This document shows, piece by piece, positions 51,529 to 60,858 of a stretch of 64,000 bases of DNA (positions are counted from its first letter, which is position 1; each line of letters opens with the position of its first letter). A program made the position numbers and the translations under genes. The DNA is taken from positions 3,343,501 through 3,407,500 of the forward strand of contig NZ_CP018870.1 of the NCBI RefSeq assembly GCF_001941845.1, read 5' to 3'. The notes under the pieces are model-generated. The model was not told where the DNA came from, did not search any database, and was given only the letters and a program-made list of their open reading frames with translations. This DNA comes from Streptomyces sp. TN58 (GTDB lineage: Bacteria; Actinomycetota; Actinomycetes; Streptomycetales; Streptomycetaceae).

Positions 51529-51783
51529 TCACCCGCCCGCGAACGGCGGGAGCACCTCTACGGTGCCTCCCTCGGTCAGCGGTACGCAATCGTGCGGGCG
51601 CTTGCCCACAGGTTCTTCGTTCACGAGGAAGGAGCAGCGCAGCAGGACCCGGGTCAGCTCCCCGGGGTGGCGTTCCCGCACGCCGTCGAGCGCCTCGGCG
51701 AGTGTCCGCGCCGAGTACGGCTCCTCCGCAGTCCCGGCCGCGGCCTTGGCCGCCGCCCAGTAGCGGATGGTTCCGGTTGCCAC
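51529..51783 (-). CDS. MoaD/ThiS-family ubiquitin-like sulphur carrier
   Basis: The 84-residue beta-grasp protein has [12 protein letters not shown] and [15 protein letters not shown], and ends in the Gly-Gly needed for adenylation and thiocarboxylation ([17 protein letters not shown]). The start at GTG 51783 follows AGGAGCTGC and gives the normal length. It may serve molybdopterin or another thiolation route; no MoaE or ThiF is nearby. Co-transcribed with the large membrane protein gene downstream. Confidence 0.88.
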   Translation of the reverse strand: MATGTIRYWAAAKAAAGTAEEPYSARTLAEALDGVRERHPGELTRVLLRCSFLVNEEPVGKRPHDCVPLTEGGTVEVLPPFAGG

Positions 51784-52254
51784 TGCAGCTCCTATCGTCG
51801 GCTCTCTACCGTCGGCCTCCATGATGGCCCCTCCCGCCGCCGCCCCCGGCGTGCCCCGACGCGCCGGGTGTGCGCCCGGCCGGGCGGGCACCCCCGCCGC
51901 CCGCGCCCCCGAACCGGTGAAACCGGTGCATACGCAGGGCGGAAACGTGGCAGGAGGGTGGCAGGAACCACAGAAGACGAAGCGGAAGAGCCTCGGCCGC
52001 GAAAGGGCGGGTGGGCTATTCTGCTGGCGAGAGGATCCGGGCAATGTGGCCCCCGGGTCCTTTTGTGCTTTCAGCACGTTGAACGAACCGAGAACATCGG
52101 TGACCGAGCGGAGCCCCCGGGGCGCGGGGCCGCGCGGGCACCAGGCGACACGTACGAAGCAGTACCGCGCACGTCCTCGACGGGACCGAGGAGGAACCGA
52201 CGTGATGGACCAGCGAACCGTGCACCACCGTCCGGCCCGGGCAGGTGGTCGGTC
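51784..52254. other. MoaD-like / glnR divergent intergenic region
   Basis: A 471-base gap holding the divergent promoters. A -10-like TATTCT lies at 52017-52022, then a hairpin with U-rich tail at 52033-52064 (separate entry), then GTGC-TTTCA-GCAC at 52065-52077. All are inside the likely glnR leader. No credible gene found. Confidence 0.6.
52033..52064 (+). terminator. Terminator-like hairpin in the glnR leader
   Basis: GGATCCGGG pairs with CCCGGGTCC (one G-T wobble), loop 10-12 bases, followed by TTTT. It faces glnR, about 190 bases before its start, with no gene ending before it. It could be an attenuator, or the end of a short RNA. Confidence 0.55.
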
Positions 52255-53037
52255 ATGAGCTCGCTCCTGCTGCTCACCAACGCGCTGCAGCCGTCCACCG
52301 AAGTGCTGCCCGCACTCGGCCTGCTGCTGCACAACGTCCGGGTGGCGCCGGCCGAGGGCCCGGCCCTCGTGGACACCCCCGGCGCCGACGTCATCCTCGT
52401 CGACGGCCGCCGCGACCTGCCCCAGGTCCGGTCGCTGTGCCAGCTGCTGCGCTCCACCGGCCCCGGCTGTCCGCTGATCCTCGTCGTCACCGAGGGCGGC
52501 CTGGCGGCCGTCACCGCCGACTGGGGCATCGACGACGTCCTCCTGGACACCGCCGGCCCCGCAGAGGTCGAGGCGCGCCTGCGGCTGGCGACCGGCCGCC
52601 AGCAGCTCGGCTCGGACGACTCCCCGATGGAGATCCGCAACGGCGATCTGTCGGTGGACGAGGCGACGTACTCCGCCAAGCTCAAGGGGCGGGTGCTGGA
52701 CCTCACGTTCAAGGAGTTCGAGCTGCTCAAGTACCTCGCGCAGCACCCGGGCCGGGTCTTCACCCGTGCGCAGCTGCTGCAGGAGGTCTGGGGGTACGAC
52801 TACTTCGGCGGCACCCGGACGGTCGACGTGCACGTACGGCGCCTCCGGGCGAAACTCGGCCCCGAGCACGAGTCGCTGATCGGTACGGTCCGCAACGTCG
52901 GCTACCGCTTCGTCACGCCGGAGAAGGTCGAGCGGGCGGCGGCGGAGGCCGCGGCGCAGGAGGCGGCCAAGGTCGCCGCGGAGGCGGCCTCGGAGGGCTC
53001 CGCCCGGGCGTCGGGGGCGACCACCCGGTCGGCCTAG
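52255..53037 (+). CDS. glnR: Nitrogen-metabolism regulator GlnR
   Basis: OmpR-type orphan regulator that activates glutamine synthetase, ammonium transport and nitrite/nitrate genes in Streptomyces. The 260-residue protein has an atypical receiver ([35 protein letters not shown]) lacking the usual acidic pocket, so it acts without a cognate kinase. A winged helix follows ([49 protein letters not shown]) and an Ala-rich tail. ATG 52255 is used. No kinase gene is adjacent. Confidence 0.96.
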   Translation: MSSLLLLTNALQPSTEVLPALGLLLHNVRVAPAEGPALVDTPGADVILVDGRRDLPQVRSLCQLLRSTGPGCPLILVVTEGGLAAVTADWGIDDVLLDTAGPAEVEARLRLATGRQQLGSDDSPMEIRNGDLSVDEATYSAKLKGRVLDLTFKEFELLKYLAQHPGRVFTRAQLLQEVWGYDYFGGTRTVDVHVRRLRAKLGPEHESLIGTVRNVGYRFVTPEKVERAAAEAAAQEAAKVAAEAASEGSARASGATTRSA

Positions 53038-53106
53038 GAGCCGATGATCGTCCGGTCTTCAGGACGCCCTGCCCAGAGGTAGGTCACCCCGCGTAGACTG
53101 CGGCGC

Positions 53107-54129
53107 GTGGCCAAGGTGACGCGGGATGACGTAGCGCGACTTGCGGGTACTTCTACCGCCGTCGTGAGCTACGTCATCAACAACGGACCCCGGCCGGTCG
53201 CCCCGGCCACGCGCGAGCGTGTCCTCGCCGCGATCAAGGACCTGGGCTACCGCCCGGACCGGGTCGCCCAGGCGATGGCGTCGCGGCGCACCGACCTCAT
53301 AGGCATGATCGTCCCCGACGCCCGCCAGCCGTTCTTCGCGGAGATGGCGCACGCGGTCGAGCAGGCCGCCGCCGAGCGCGGAAAGATGGTCCTGGTCGGC
53401 AACAGCGACTACCGCACCGAGCGCGAGGTCCACTACCTGCGGGCCTTCCTCGGGATGCGGGTCTCGGGCCTGATCCTGGTCAGCCAGGGCATGAGCGAGC
53501 AGGCCGCCGGCGAGATCGAGGCCTGGGACGCCCGCGTGGTGCTGCTGCACGAGCGCCCGGAGGCGATCGACGACGTGGCGGTCGTCACGGACGACATCGG
53601 CGGCGCCCAGCTCGCCACCCGGCACCTGCTGGAGCACGGGCACGAGTACGTCGCCTGTATCGGCGGCATCGAGAACACCCCGTCGGTCGGCGACCCGGTC
53701 GCCGACCACGTCGAGGGCTGGCGCAGGGCCATGCTGGAGGCTGGCCGCTCGGTCGAGGGCCGGCTCATCGAGGCCCCCTACAACCGCTACGACGCCTACA
53801 CGGTCGCCCTGGAGTTCCTGGCGCGGCCGGACCGGCCGACGGCCGTCTTCTGCGCCACGGACGACCAGGCGATCGGTGTGCTGCGCGCCGCGCGCGAGCT
53901 GCGCATCGACGTGCCCGGGGAGCTGGCGGTGGCGGGCTTCGACGACGTCAAGGAGGCGGCCCTCACGGACCCGCCGCTGACGACGATCGCCTCGGACCGC
54001 CCGGCGATGGCCCGCGCGGCGGTGGACCTCGTCCTGGACGACGGGCTGCGGGTGGCCGGCTCGCGCCGTGAACGCCTCAAGCAGTTCCCGTCGGCCCTGG
54101 TGATCCGCCGCTCCTGCGGCTGCCGGTAG
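53107..54129 (+). CDS. LacI/GalR-family transcriptional regulator
   Basis: The 340-residue regulator has the LacI helix-turn-helix and hinge ([23 protein letters not shown], then [15 protein letters not shown]) and the periplasmic-binding-type ligand domain ([48 protein letters not shown]). Cytosolic repressor; the effector, likely a sugar or sugar phosphate, and target genes are not adjacent. GTG 53107 starts [10 protein letters not shown]. It follows glnR by 69 bases on the same strand. Confidence 0.92.
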   Translation: MAKVTRDDVARLAGTSTAVVSYVINNGPRPVAPATRERVLAAIKDLGYRPDRVAQAMASRRTDLIGMIVPDARQPFFAEMAHAVEQAAAERGKMVLVGNSDYRTEREVHYLRAFLGMRVSGLILVSQGMSEQAAGEIEAWDARVVLLHERPEAIDDVAVVTDDIGGAQLATRHLLEHGHEYVACIGGIENTPSVGDPVADHVEGWRRAMLEAGRSVEGRLIEAPYNRYDAYTVALEFLARPDRPTAVFCATDDQAIGVLRAARELRIDVPGELAVAGFDDVKEAALTDPPLTTIASDRPAMARAAVDLVLDDGLRVAGSRRERLKQFPSALVIRRSCGCR

Positions 54130-54150
54130 CCGGTACGGAGACGGGCCTTC

Positions 54151-54552
54151 TCAGTAGGACAGGAGGAAGGCCAGCAGGAAGAACACCGGGGGCAGCGCCG
54201 CGGCGAGTGCCACCGAGCAGCCGCTCGGGGGGTTGCGGGGATCGGCGGCCGACGCGGCCAGCAGCATGAGCGACGCCGCGGCAACCGGCCAGAGCCCGAA
54301 CGGGGCCCCGATCAGCGACACCCACAGCAGGATCATCCCGGTGAGCAGGCCGGCGCGGGTGAAGGCCCCGGGCGCCGTGCGCGCGAGGAGCGGCAACGCT
54401 GCGACGACGAGGAGCACCACGTACACGCGGGGCAGGAGGTACCCCGTTCCCGCCGTCGCCGCCCACACCGTCGCGGCGGCCGTCACCGCGGCCGCCGCCA
54501 CCGCCAGCCGCCAGGGCTTGCGGGACACCTTCTGCCGCACGACCTCGGCCAT
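54151..54552 (-). CDS. Four-helix membrane protein, unknown
   Basis: The 133-residue protein has four hydrophobic helices (LAVAAAAVTAAATVWAATAG, VYVVLLVVAALPLLA, AGLLTGMILLWVSLIG, VALAAALPPVFFLLAFLLSY) and no recognised family. It converges on the LacI gene with a 21-base gap. The promoter region carries two tandem TGAACATG palindromes (separate entry), so it is likely regulated. ATG 54552. Confidence 0.78.
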   Translation of the reverse strand: MAEVVRQKVSRKPWRLAVAAAAVTAAATVWAATAGTGYLLPRVYVVLLVVAALPLLARTAPGAFTRAGLLTGMILLWVSLIGAPFGLWPVAAASLMLLAASAADPRNPPSGCSVALAAALPPVFFLLAFLLSY

Positions 54553-54573
54553 GGCGAACCCCCGATCCGCATT

Positions 54574-54599
54574 TGAACATGTTCATTTGAACATGCTCA
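54574..54599. promoter_or_regulatory. Twin TGAACATG(T/C)TCA palindromes
   Basis: TGAACATGTTCA (54574-54585) is a perfect 12-bp palindrome; TGAACATGCTCA (54588-54599) differs by one base, with a 14-bp period. They sit between the four-helix membrane protein and the HtrA-like gene, overlapping the likely promoter of the former. AT-rich in GC-rich DNA, so an operator is likely; the regulator is unknown. Confidence 0.75.
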
Positions 54600-54726
54600 A
54601 GGTAGCGGATGGCGAGGACGGCGGAAAGGGCGGCGGGAAGCGTCCTTACATCGGGCATACGCGGTTCTGTCGGGCTTCTCAGGCCGGACTCAGGAAGCTC
54701 TCATCAACGGCGGGGAGAGTCGTGTC

Positions 54727-55965
54727 ATGACCGAGAGCTTCCGCCGCGAAGGCGAGTACCCGCAGGAACACCGCCCCCAGCACGCGCCGTTCGGCGAGGA
54801 CTGGCAGCGCGGACGCGACCGGCTGGCGCACGAAGCCGGGGCCGGGACCTGGGCCGGGGCGTATCCGCCGCCGCCCTCCTACCCGCCGGCCGCGCCCGGT
54901 TGGCACGAGGCGCACCAGCCGCCGGTCATCCGCGGCGAGACGGTCCCGGCGGCGGCCGGCGGCGAAGGCGGCGGCGCGGAGGGCGCCGGCCTCCCGCAGG
55001 GTCCGGCCCACGCCGCCCCCGACCGGCGTGCGAAGAAGCCGGTCGCCCTGCTGGCCGCCGTGGCCCTCGTCGCCGCCCTGGTCGGCGGCGGCACCGCGGC
55101 CGCCGTGCAGCAGCTGCTGGACCGGCAGGGCGGCACCGCCGGCGGGGTCAGCGGTACGAACGTCTCGCAGTCCAGCACCGGCACCGTCGCCGGCATCGCC
55201 GAACAGGTCAGCCCCTCGGTCGTCCGCATCGACACCCGTACCGGCTCCGGCCAGGGCACCGGCTCCGGCTTCGTGCTCACCGCCGACGGCGAGATCGCCA
55301 CCAACAACCACGTCGTGGACGGCGCCACCGAGATCCAGGTGACGACGAGCGACGGCAGGAAGTACCAGGCCAGGATCGTCGGCACCGACCCCGACAAGGA
55401 CCTGGCGCTGATCAAACTCCAGGACGCGTCCGGCCTCAAGCCCGCCAGGCTCGGCGACTCCGGCAGCGTCAAGGTCGGCGACCAGGTCGTCGCCATCGGC
55501 TCGCCCGACGGTCTCACCGGTACCGTGACCAGCGGCATCGTCTCGGCCCTGGAGCGCGAGGTGAAGGTCCCCAAGTCGGAGCAGAGCTCCCCGCAGAGCC
55601 GACAGCGGGGCGGTGACAGCTGGCCCTTCTCCTTCGGCGGCCGGCAGTTCAACGGCGACACCGGCTCGAACACCACCTCGTACAAGGCGCTCCAGACCGA
55701 CGCCTCCCTCAACCCCGGCAACTCCGGAGGCGCCCTGCTCAACATGAACGGCGAGGTCGTGGGCATGCCCTCCGCGATCTACTCCCCCGCCTCGGCCGGT
55801 TCCGCCGCGGGCAGCGTGGGCCTCGGCTTCGCCATCCCCGTCGACACGATCAAGGCCGACCTGGACTCGCTCCGCAAGGGCGGCCCCGGCGGCAAGGGCT
55901 CCGGCGGAGACTCCCGCACCTCCGGCGGCGACTCCTTCGCCAACGGCTTCGGCACCTCCTTCTGA
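54727..55965 (+). CDS. HtrA/DegP-type serine protease without PDZ
   Basis: The 412-residue protein has a cytosolic Pro-rich N-terminus (1-105), one membrane helix ([22 protein letters not shown]) and a trypsin-like domain outside. The triad is His195 (ATNNHVV), Asp225 ([11 protein letters not shown]) and Ser333 (NPGNSGGAL). Unlike most HtrA proteins there is no PDZ domain; the chain ends in a Gly/Ser-rich tail. Likely envelope quality control. It is followed 85 bases later by an OmpR/kinase pair, an order often seen in actinobacteria (MprAB with PepD). Confidence 0.92.
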   Translation: MTESFRREGEYPQEHRPQHAPFGEDWQRGRDRLAHEAGAGTWAGAYPPPPSYPPAAPGWHEAHQPPVIRGETVPAAAGGEGGGAEGAGLPQGPAHAAPDRRAKKPVALLAAVALVAALVGGGTAAAVQQLLDRQGGTAGGVSGTNVSQSSTGTVAGIAEQVSPSVVRIDTRTGSGQGTGSGFVLTADGEIATNNHVVDGATEIQVTTSDGRKYQARIVGTDPDKDLALIKLQDASGLKPARLGDSGSVKVGDQVVAIGSPDGLTGTVTSGIVSALEREVKVPKSEQSSPQSRQRGGDSWPFSFGGRQFNGDTGSNTTSYKALQTDASLNPGNSGGALLNMNGEVVGMPSAIYSPASAGSAAGSVGLGFAIPVDTIKADLDSLRKGGPGGKGSGGDSRTSGGDSFANGFGTSF

Positions 55966-56050
55966 GGGGCGTCCGGCCCGTGCGACGCTGGAAGCTCCGT
56001 CGTCACCCGTCGGACCCCGCGGCCGGCCAGCACACCTGGGAGACCCATCC

Positions 56051-56782
56051 ATGAACCCCGCCGAAGGCGAAGCCCGGATCCTCGTCGTCGACGACGAGCC
56101 GGCCGTACGCGAGGCCCTGCGCCGCAGCCTCGCCTTCGAGGGGTACGCCGTGCAGACCGCCGTGGACGGACTCGACGCCCTCGACAAGGCGGCCTCCTAC
56201 GCCCCCGGCCTCATCGTGCTGGACATCCAGATGCCCCGGATGGACGGGCTCACGGCCGCCCGCCGGCTGCGCGCCTCGGGCAGCACCACCCCGATCCTGA
56301 TGCTCACCGCCCGCGACACCGTCGGCGACCGCGTCACCGGCCTCGACGCGGGCGCCGACGACTACCTCGTCAAGCCCTTCGAGCTGGACGAGCTCTTCGC
56401 CCGCGTCCGCGCCCTGCTGCGCCGCAGCTCCTACGCCGCCCGGCAGGCCGGCCCCGACGCGCACGAGGACGCCCTGTCCTTCGGCGACCTGCGCATGGAC
56501 CTCACGACGCGCGAGGTCACCCGGGCCGGGCGGCCGGTGGAGCTGACCCGGACCGAGTTCACGCTGCTGGAGATGTTCCTCGCGCACCCGCGCCAGGTCC
56601 TGACCCGCGAGCAGATCCTCAAGACGGTGTGGGGCTTCGACTTCGAACCCAGCTCCAACTCCCTGGACGTGTACGTGATGTACCTGCGCCGCAAGACCGA
56701 GGCGGGCGGCGAGCCGCGCCTGGTCCACACCGTGCGCGGGGTGGGCTACGTCCTGCGCTCCGGCGACGGCGGGCCCGAGTGA
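56051..56782 (+). CDS. OmpR-family response regulator (MprA-like)
   Basis: The 243-residue regulator has a receiver with Asp58 ([13 protein letters not shown]), acidic cluster VVDDEP, Thr in LTARD and Lys in LVKPF, and a winged helix ([40 protein letters not shown]). It resembles mycobacterial MprA, which controls the envelope-stress response. Its stop overlaps the kinase start (GTGA), so expression is coupled. Partner protease lies upstream. Confidence 0.92.
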   Translation: MNPAEGEARILVVDDEPAVREALRRSLAFEGYAVQTAVDGLDALDKAASYAPGLIVLDIQMPRMDGLTAARRLRASGSTTPILMLTARDTVGDRVTGLDAGADDYLVKPFELDELFARVRALLRRSSYAARQAGPDAHEDALSFGDLRMDLTTREVTRAGRPVELTRTEFTLLEMFLAHPRQVLTREQILKTVWGFDFEPSSNSLDVYVMYLRRKTEAGGEPRLVHTVRGVGYVLRSGDGGPE

Positions 56783-58257
56783 GCCCGCTCGCCCGCTTCC
56801 GCGCGCTGCCGCTGCGCTCCCGGCTGGCCCTGCTGGTCACGGTGGCGGTGGCGCTGGCCGTGGCCACCGTGGCCGGGGTGTCCTGGGTGGTGGTACGGGC
56901 CCAGCTCGACAACCAGCTGAACCAGTCCCTGATGGCCACCAACCCGACCAGCCAGGTGCTGGACCGGCTGCGCAGCGGCTGCCCGGCCCGCCCGCCGGCC
57001 CAGCCCCAGCAGGACATCGCCGAAAAACTGAACGCGACCGTCCAGATCGTCACGGCGGACGGCAACCACTGCTGGGTGAGCGGCCAGACCGACCTCCCGG
57101 TCCTCGCCCTGGACAGGGAGGTCGCGACGGGCCGCAAGAACAAGGCCCTGCACGACGCGACCACCGACAACGGCGTGCGGATGCGCGTCTACACCTTCGC
57201 CGCGCAGACCACCCCCGGTGCGCCGATCTTCGCGGTCTCGGTGGCCCGGCCGCTCTCCGACATCGACAAGCCGCTGTCCACCCTGGCCTGGGTGCTGCTG
57301 CTGGTCTCCGCCCTCGGCATCGCCGGCGCCGGCGCGGCCGGCCTGTGGGTGGCCCGTACGGGGCTGCGGCCCGTGGACGAGCTGACCGAGGCCGTCGAGC
57401 ACATCGCCCGCACCGAGGACCTGACGGTGCGCATCCCCGACGAGGGCGACGACGAGATCGCCCGCCTGTCGCGGTCCTTCAACTCCATGACGGCGGCCGT
57501 GGCCTCCTCCCAGGAGCGGCAGGCCCAGCTGATCGCGGACGCCGGGCACGAGCTGCGCACCCCGCTGACCTCGCTGCGCACCAACATCGAGCTCCTCGCA
57601 CGCAGCGAGGAGACCGGCCGGGCCATCCCGCCCGACGACCGGCGGGAGCTGCTGGCCTCGGTCAAGGCGCAGATGACGGAGCTGGCGTCGCTGATCGGGG
57701 ACCTGCAGGAGCTGTCCCGGCCGGACGCGGCCGCCCCGGGCCGGCTGGGTGTCGTCGCCCTGCACGAGATCGCCGAAGCCGCGCTGTCGCGGGCCCGGCT
57801 GCGCGGCCCGGAGCTGGTCTTCACATCGGACCTGCGGCCCTGGTACGTACGGGGCGAGGCGGCGGCGCTGGAGCGGGCCGTGGTCAACGTCCTGGACAAC
57901 GCGGTGAAGTTCAGCCCGCCGGGCGGCTCGGTCGAGGTGGCGCTGCGGGCGGGCGAGCTGACCGTACGGGACCACGGGCCCGGCATCCCGGCGGAGGACC
58001 TGCCGCACGTGTTCGAGCGGTTCTGGCGGTCCCCCTCGGCCCGCGCCCTGCCCGGCAGCGGCCTGGGCCTGTCGATCGTGGCCCGTACGGCGGCCCGCGC
58101 GGGCGGCAGTGCCGAGCTGCGGGCGGCGGGGGACGGCGGCCCGGGCACGGAGGCGGTGCTCCGCATCCCGGGCGCGCCGACGCCGCCGCCGTCGGAGCCG
58201 CCGTCGGAGCGCCCGCCGGAGCCGCCGTCGGATCGGTCAGTTGTGCCCGATCAGTGA
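56779..58257 (+). CDS. Sensor histidine kinase (MprB-like)
   Basis: The 492-residue kinase has two membrane helices ([23 protein letters not shown] and [21 protein letters not shown]) flanking an extracytoplasmic domain of about 125 residues, a HAMP, HisKA with His257 ([16 protein letters not shown]), and HATPase with [25 protein letters not shown] and GSGLGLSIV. It pairs with the OmpR-type regulator in front. The C-terminal Pro/Ser/Glu tail overlaps the PI-PLC-like gene on the other strand by 21 bases. Confidence 0.92.
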   Translation: MSPLARFRALPLRSRLALLVTVAVALAVATVAGVSWVVVRAQLDNQLNQSLMATNPTSQVLDRLRSGCPARPPAQPQQDIAEKLNATVQIVTADGNHCWVSGQTDLPVLALDREVATGRKNKALHDATTDNGVRMRVYTFAAQTTPGAPIFAVSVARPLSDIDKPLSTLAWVLLLVSALGIAGAGAAGLWVARTGLRPVDELTEAVEHIARTEDLTVRIPDEGDDEIARLSRSFNSMTAAVASSQERQAQLIADAGHELRTPLTSLRTNIELLARSEETGRAIPPDDRRELLASVKAQMTELASLIGDLQELSRPDAAAPGRLGVVALHEIAEAALSRARLRGPELVFTSDLRPWYVRGEAAALERAVVNVLDNAVKFSPPGGSVEVALRAGELTVRDHGPGIPAEDLPHVFERFWRSPSARALPGSGLGLSIVARTAARAGGSAELRAAGDGGPGTEAVLRIPGAPTPPPSEPPSERPPEPPSDRSVVPDQ

Positions 58258-59199
58258 GGCGACCAGGCCGGAGCGGGTGTTGGGGAAGTCCATGGGGACG
58301 ATGCCCAGCCCGGTCCGGCCGGCCATCTCCCCGCCGTCGACGAAGGAGTGCGCCTGCGGGTTGAGGCGGTCGGAGTTCCAGCGCGGCGGCAGGTAGGCCG
58401 AGGTGCTGACGTAGTTGACGAAGAGCCTGCCGGGCTGCTGGACGGCCTTGCGGAAGTGGTTCTCGATCTTCCCGCGCTTGGCGAAGGGTTCGGCGTTCCA
58501 GTCGTCCTGGATGTCGAAGACGCCGCCGTCGCCGTAGCGCAGGCCCGGCAGGCCCCCGTTGTCCGCGAGCAGGACCACCTTGCCGCGGGCCTGCCCGAGG
58601 GTGGGCAGGGTGTCGGCGATCCGGAACAGCGGGCGCCAGCCGCGGCGGTCGAGGTAGTCGTCGAAGACGGCTCGGAAGGCGGCGTCGCTCTCGCCGGAGT
58701 ACTCCTGCTTGACCCGCATCAGGACGGTCTCGCCCGGGTGGGCGGCGAGGAAGTTCCAGCAGGCGACCAGGACGTCGCCGAACATCAGGTCCTGGAAGAA
58801 GGACCCGTGGTGGATCGCGAAGGATCCGCCGGTGACCCGGCAGCGGACGTCGAGGAAGCGGATGCCGGAGTCGAGCTGCTGGGCGATCGAGGTGTTCGGG
58901 CAGGCGACGTACAGCCCGCCCCTGGTCGCGCCGGAGTCGTGGGTGCCGGGGATGGTCATCCGCTGGAGGGCGGTGGAGTCGCCGAGGCCGGACATCCAGT
59001 CCTGGGTGCCGAGCGCCGCGGCGGCGGCGGGAGCGGCTGCGGCCCCCAGCCCGGCGGCCGCTCCCGCGGCCAGTGCACCGGCGAGGAACGCCCTCCGGCC
59101 GATGCCCGTGCCCGGGCGCGTGTCCGTGCGCGCGCCCGCGCCCCTACCGGTGGCCTCGCCCGTGCCGGCGCCCGTACCGATGCCCGCCATGCCCGCCAT
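58237..59199 (-). CDS. Tat-exported PI-PLC-like phosphodiesterase
   Basis: The 320-residue protein has a twin-arginine signal (GIGRRAFLAGALAAG with Arg35-Arg36) and an Ala-rich stretch. The PI-PLC X domain has the two catalytic His, His87 (PGTHDSG) and the second in AIHHGSF (130/131), with RFLDVRCRV and LMRVKQEYSG also present. Such secreted enzymes act on phosphatidylinositol or related phosphodiesters. ATG 59199 is preferred to ATG 59190. Its 3' end overlaps the kinase gene on the opposite strand. Confidence 0.88.
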   Translation of the reverse strand: MAGMAGIGTGAGTGEATGRGAGARTDTRPGTGIGRRAFLAGALAAGAAAGLGAAAAPAAAAALGTQDWMSGLGDSTALQRMTIPGTHDSGATRGGLYVACPNTSIAQQLDSGIRFLDVRCRVTGGSFAIHHGSFFQDLMFGDVLVACWNFLAAHPGETVLMRVKQEYSGESDAAFRAVFDDYLDRRGWRPLFRIADTLPTLGQARGKVVLLADNGGLPGLRYGDGGVFDIQDDWNAEPFAKRGKIENHFRKAVQQPGRLFVNYVSTSAYLPPRWNSDRLNPQAHSFVDGGEMAGRTGLGIVPMDFPNTRSGLVASLIGHN

Positions 59200-59274
59200 G
59201 CCCGCCCCTTCGCCGACCCGATGACGGCCGGATTATGGCGTGCACACGTCACGGTTGCCACCCGTCGGCAGCGG

Positions 59275-59844
59275 TCAGTCTTCGAGCAGACCGACCATCT
59301 CGCGCAGCCCCCGCAGCAGCTCCCGCCCGTCCGGCGCCTCCTCGGGGTCGGTCAGGGCCTGCACCATCACCCCGCTCAGCAGCGCGATGTGCATCGACCC
59401 CAGGGCGCGTACGTCCGCCTCCGACACCTCCGACTCCGGCACCCCGCGCAGCGCCGCGGCCACCATCCGGCGGTTGCGGCGCTGCCCCTCGGCCAGGATC
59501 ACGAGCAGTTCCGGTGAGGACTGCGCGTGCACGAAGGCCTCGACCGAGGCCAGCCACAGCCAGCGCATCTCGCCGAAGTCCCGGATCTTGCGGTCCCAGG
59601 TGTCGGCGTAGCGCTCCCCCGCGGTCTCGCCCTCGCCGGCGAGCCGGCCGGAGCCCGCCGCCCACTCCTCCATCGCGGCGAACAGCGCCTGGTTGAGCAG
59701 CGCCTCGCGCGAGCCGAAGTGGTAGCCGATCGCGGCCATGCTCACCTGGGCGGCCGTGGCGATGTCGCGCACGGTCGTGCGCAGATAGCCCTTCTCCTCC
59801 AGGCAGCGCCGGGCGCCGGCCAGCAGGTCCTCGCGATTTCCCAT
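59275..59844 (-). CDS. TetR-family regulator (divergent from hydrolase)
   Basis: The 189-residue protein has a helix-turn-helix (DLLAGARRCLEEKGYLRTTVRDIATAAQVSMAAIGYHFGSREALL is the core, 6-52) and a ligand domain rich in Trp and Ala (MEEWAAGSGRL, MRWLWLASVEAFV). Effector unknown. Two related palindromes in the 87-base divergent promoter region make it the probable repressor of itself and of the alpha/beta hydrolase gene. ATG 59844. Confidence 0.9.
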   Translation of the reverse strand: MGNREDLLAGARRCLEEKGYLRTTVRDIATAAQVSMAAIGYHFGSREALLNQALFAAMEEWAAGSGRLAGEGETAGERYADTWDRKIRDFGEMRWLWLASVEAFVHAQSSPELLVILAEGQRRNRRMVAAALRGVPESEVSEADVRALGSMHIALLSGVMVQALTDPEEAPDGRELLRGLREMVGLLED

Positions 59845-59869
59845 GCCGGGATCGTATCCAGCGCCTCCG

Positions 59870-59887
59870 CTTGGGCGAGCGCCCAAG
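59870..59887. promoter_or_regulatory. TetR operator 1 (TTGGGCGAGCGCCCAA type)
   Basis: A palindrome with 8-bp arms CTTGGGCG-ag-CGCCCAAG next to the TetR start, in the divergent promoter with the hydrolase gene. Confidence 0.75.
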
Positions 59888-59896
59888 ACAAGCGTA

Positions 59897-59912
59897 TTGC
59901 GCGCTTGCCCAA
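59897..59912. promoter_or_regulatory. TetR operator 2 (decayed copy)
   Basis: TTGCGCGCTTGCCCAA; on the other strand TTGGGCAAGCGCGCAA, two bases off the operator 1 core. It sits nearer the hydrolase gene start. Together with operator 1 it could cover both promoters. Confidence 0.6.
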
Positions 59913-59931
59913 ACACTGGCAGGGTGAGGTC

Positions 59932-60750
59932 ATGGCAGAGATCCACGGCCCCACGGAAGGCAGGAACATGCGCCACGAGCTGAAGATCGACGACCGGACC
60001 CTCTCCTACCTGGACTTCGGCGGCACCGGCCGGCCGCTCCTCGCCCTGCACGGCGGCATGTCCGAAGCCCTCGCCTTCACCGGCCTCGCCGCCGCACTCG
60101 GCGACGACTGGCGGGTCATCGCCCCCGACCAGCGCGGCCACGGCGACTCGGACCGGGCGGCCCACTACCGCCGCGAAGGCTACGTGTCCGACGCCGTCGC
60201 CCTCCTGGACCACCTGGGCCTGGACACCCCCGTCGCCCTCCTCGGCTACTCACTCGGCGGACTCAACGCCTACCACCTGGCCGCCGCCCACCCGGACCGG
60301 ATCTCCGCGCTCGTCGGCGTCGACGCCACCGTCGACATCCGCATCCCCGACGGACCGCAGTGGTTCGACTTCCTCGACGGCCTCCCCTACACCGCCCCCA
60401 CCCGCGAGGAGCTCCTCGCCGCCGCCGGACCCGCCGCCCCCTTCGTCGCCGACGGACTGCGCCCCCTCCCCGACGGCACCGGCTGGCGCCTGGCCTACCA
60501 CCCGCAGGACATGCTCGACTCCATCCACGCCTGCGCCGGCGACCACTGGGACACCTGGCTCGCCGGCAACTGCCCGGCCCTGCTGGTCCACGGCACCCAC
60601 AGCCAGGCGCTCACGCAGCCCGTCGCCGACGCGATGACCACCCGCCGCCCGAAGACGTCGTACGCGCCCCTCGACGGAGACCACTTCGTACCGTTCACCG
60701 ACCCGGACGGCTTCCACCGCACCGTCGCAACCTTCCTGGCGGCCCTCTGA
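59932..60750 (+). CDS. Alpha/beta hydrolase under TetR control
   Basis: The 272-residue hydrolase has the oxyanion strand LLALHGGMSEALAF, VIAPDQRGHGDSD, the nucleophile elbow LLGYSLGGLNAY, the catalytic Asp region and the catalytic His in PLDGDHFVPF. Family members include esterases, lactonases and C-C hydrolases; the substrate cannot be told. ATG 59932 follows GTGAGG; ATG 59968 is an alternative. Divergent from the TetR gene with twin operators, so it is likely induced by its substrate or a toxic compound. Confidence 0.9.
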   Translation: MAEIHGPTEGRNMRHELKIDDRTLSYLDFGGTGRPLLALHGGMSEALAFTGLAAALGDDWRVIAPDQRGHGDSDRAAHYRREGYVSDAVALLDHLGLDTPVALLGYSLGGLNAYHLAAAHPDRISALVGVDATVDIRIPDGPQWFDFLDGLPYTAPTREELLAAAGPAAPFVADGLRPLPDGTGWRLAYHPQDMLDSIHACAGDHWDTWLAGNCPALLVHGTHSQALTQPVADAMTTRRPKTSYAPLDGDHFVPFTDPDGFHRTVATFLAAL

Positions 60751-60791
60751 ACCGCCCCGTTCCCCGCGCCACGGGGGTGCACGGGGAAACG

Positions 60792-60835
60792 CCGGAGGGG
60801 CGGCGGGCCGACTGGCAGGCCCACCGCCCCTCCGG
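60792..60835. terminator. Terminator between hydrolase and 5'-nucleotidase genes
   Basis: A 12-bp stem CCGGAGGGGCGG / CCGCCCCTCCGG with a 20-base loop lies between two convergent genes. Confidence 0.82.
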
Positions 60836-60858
60836 GCGCGCGCTGTGGTGCGGGGGTA

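Noticed and set aside
54576..54585. GAACATGTTC as an SOS/LexA box
   Set aside because: The actinobacterial LexA box has four bases between GAAC and GTTC; here there are two.
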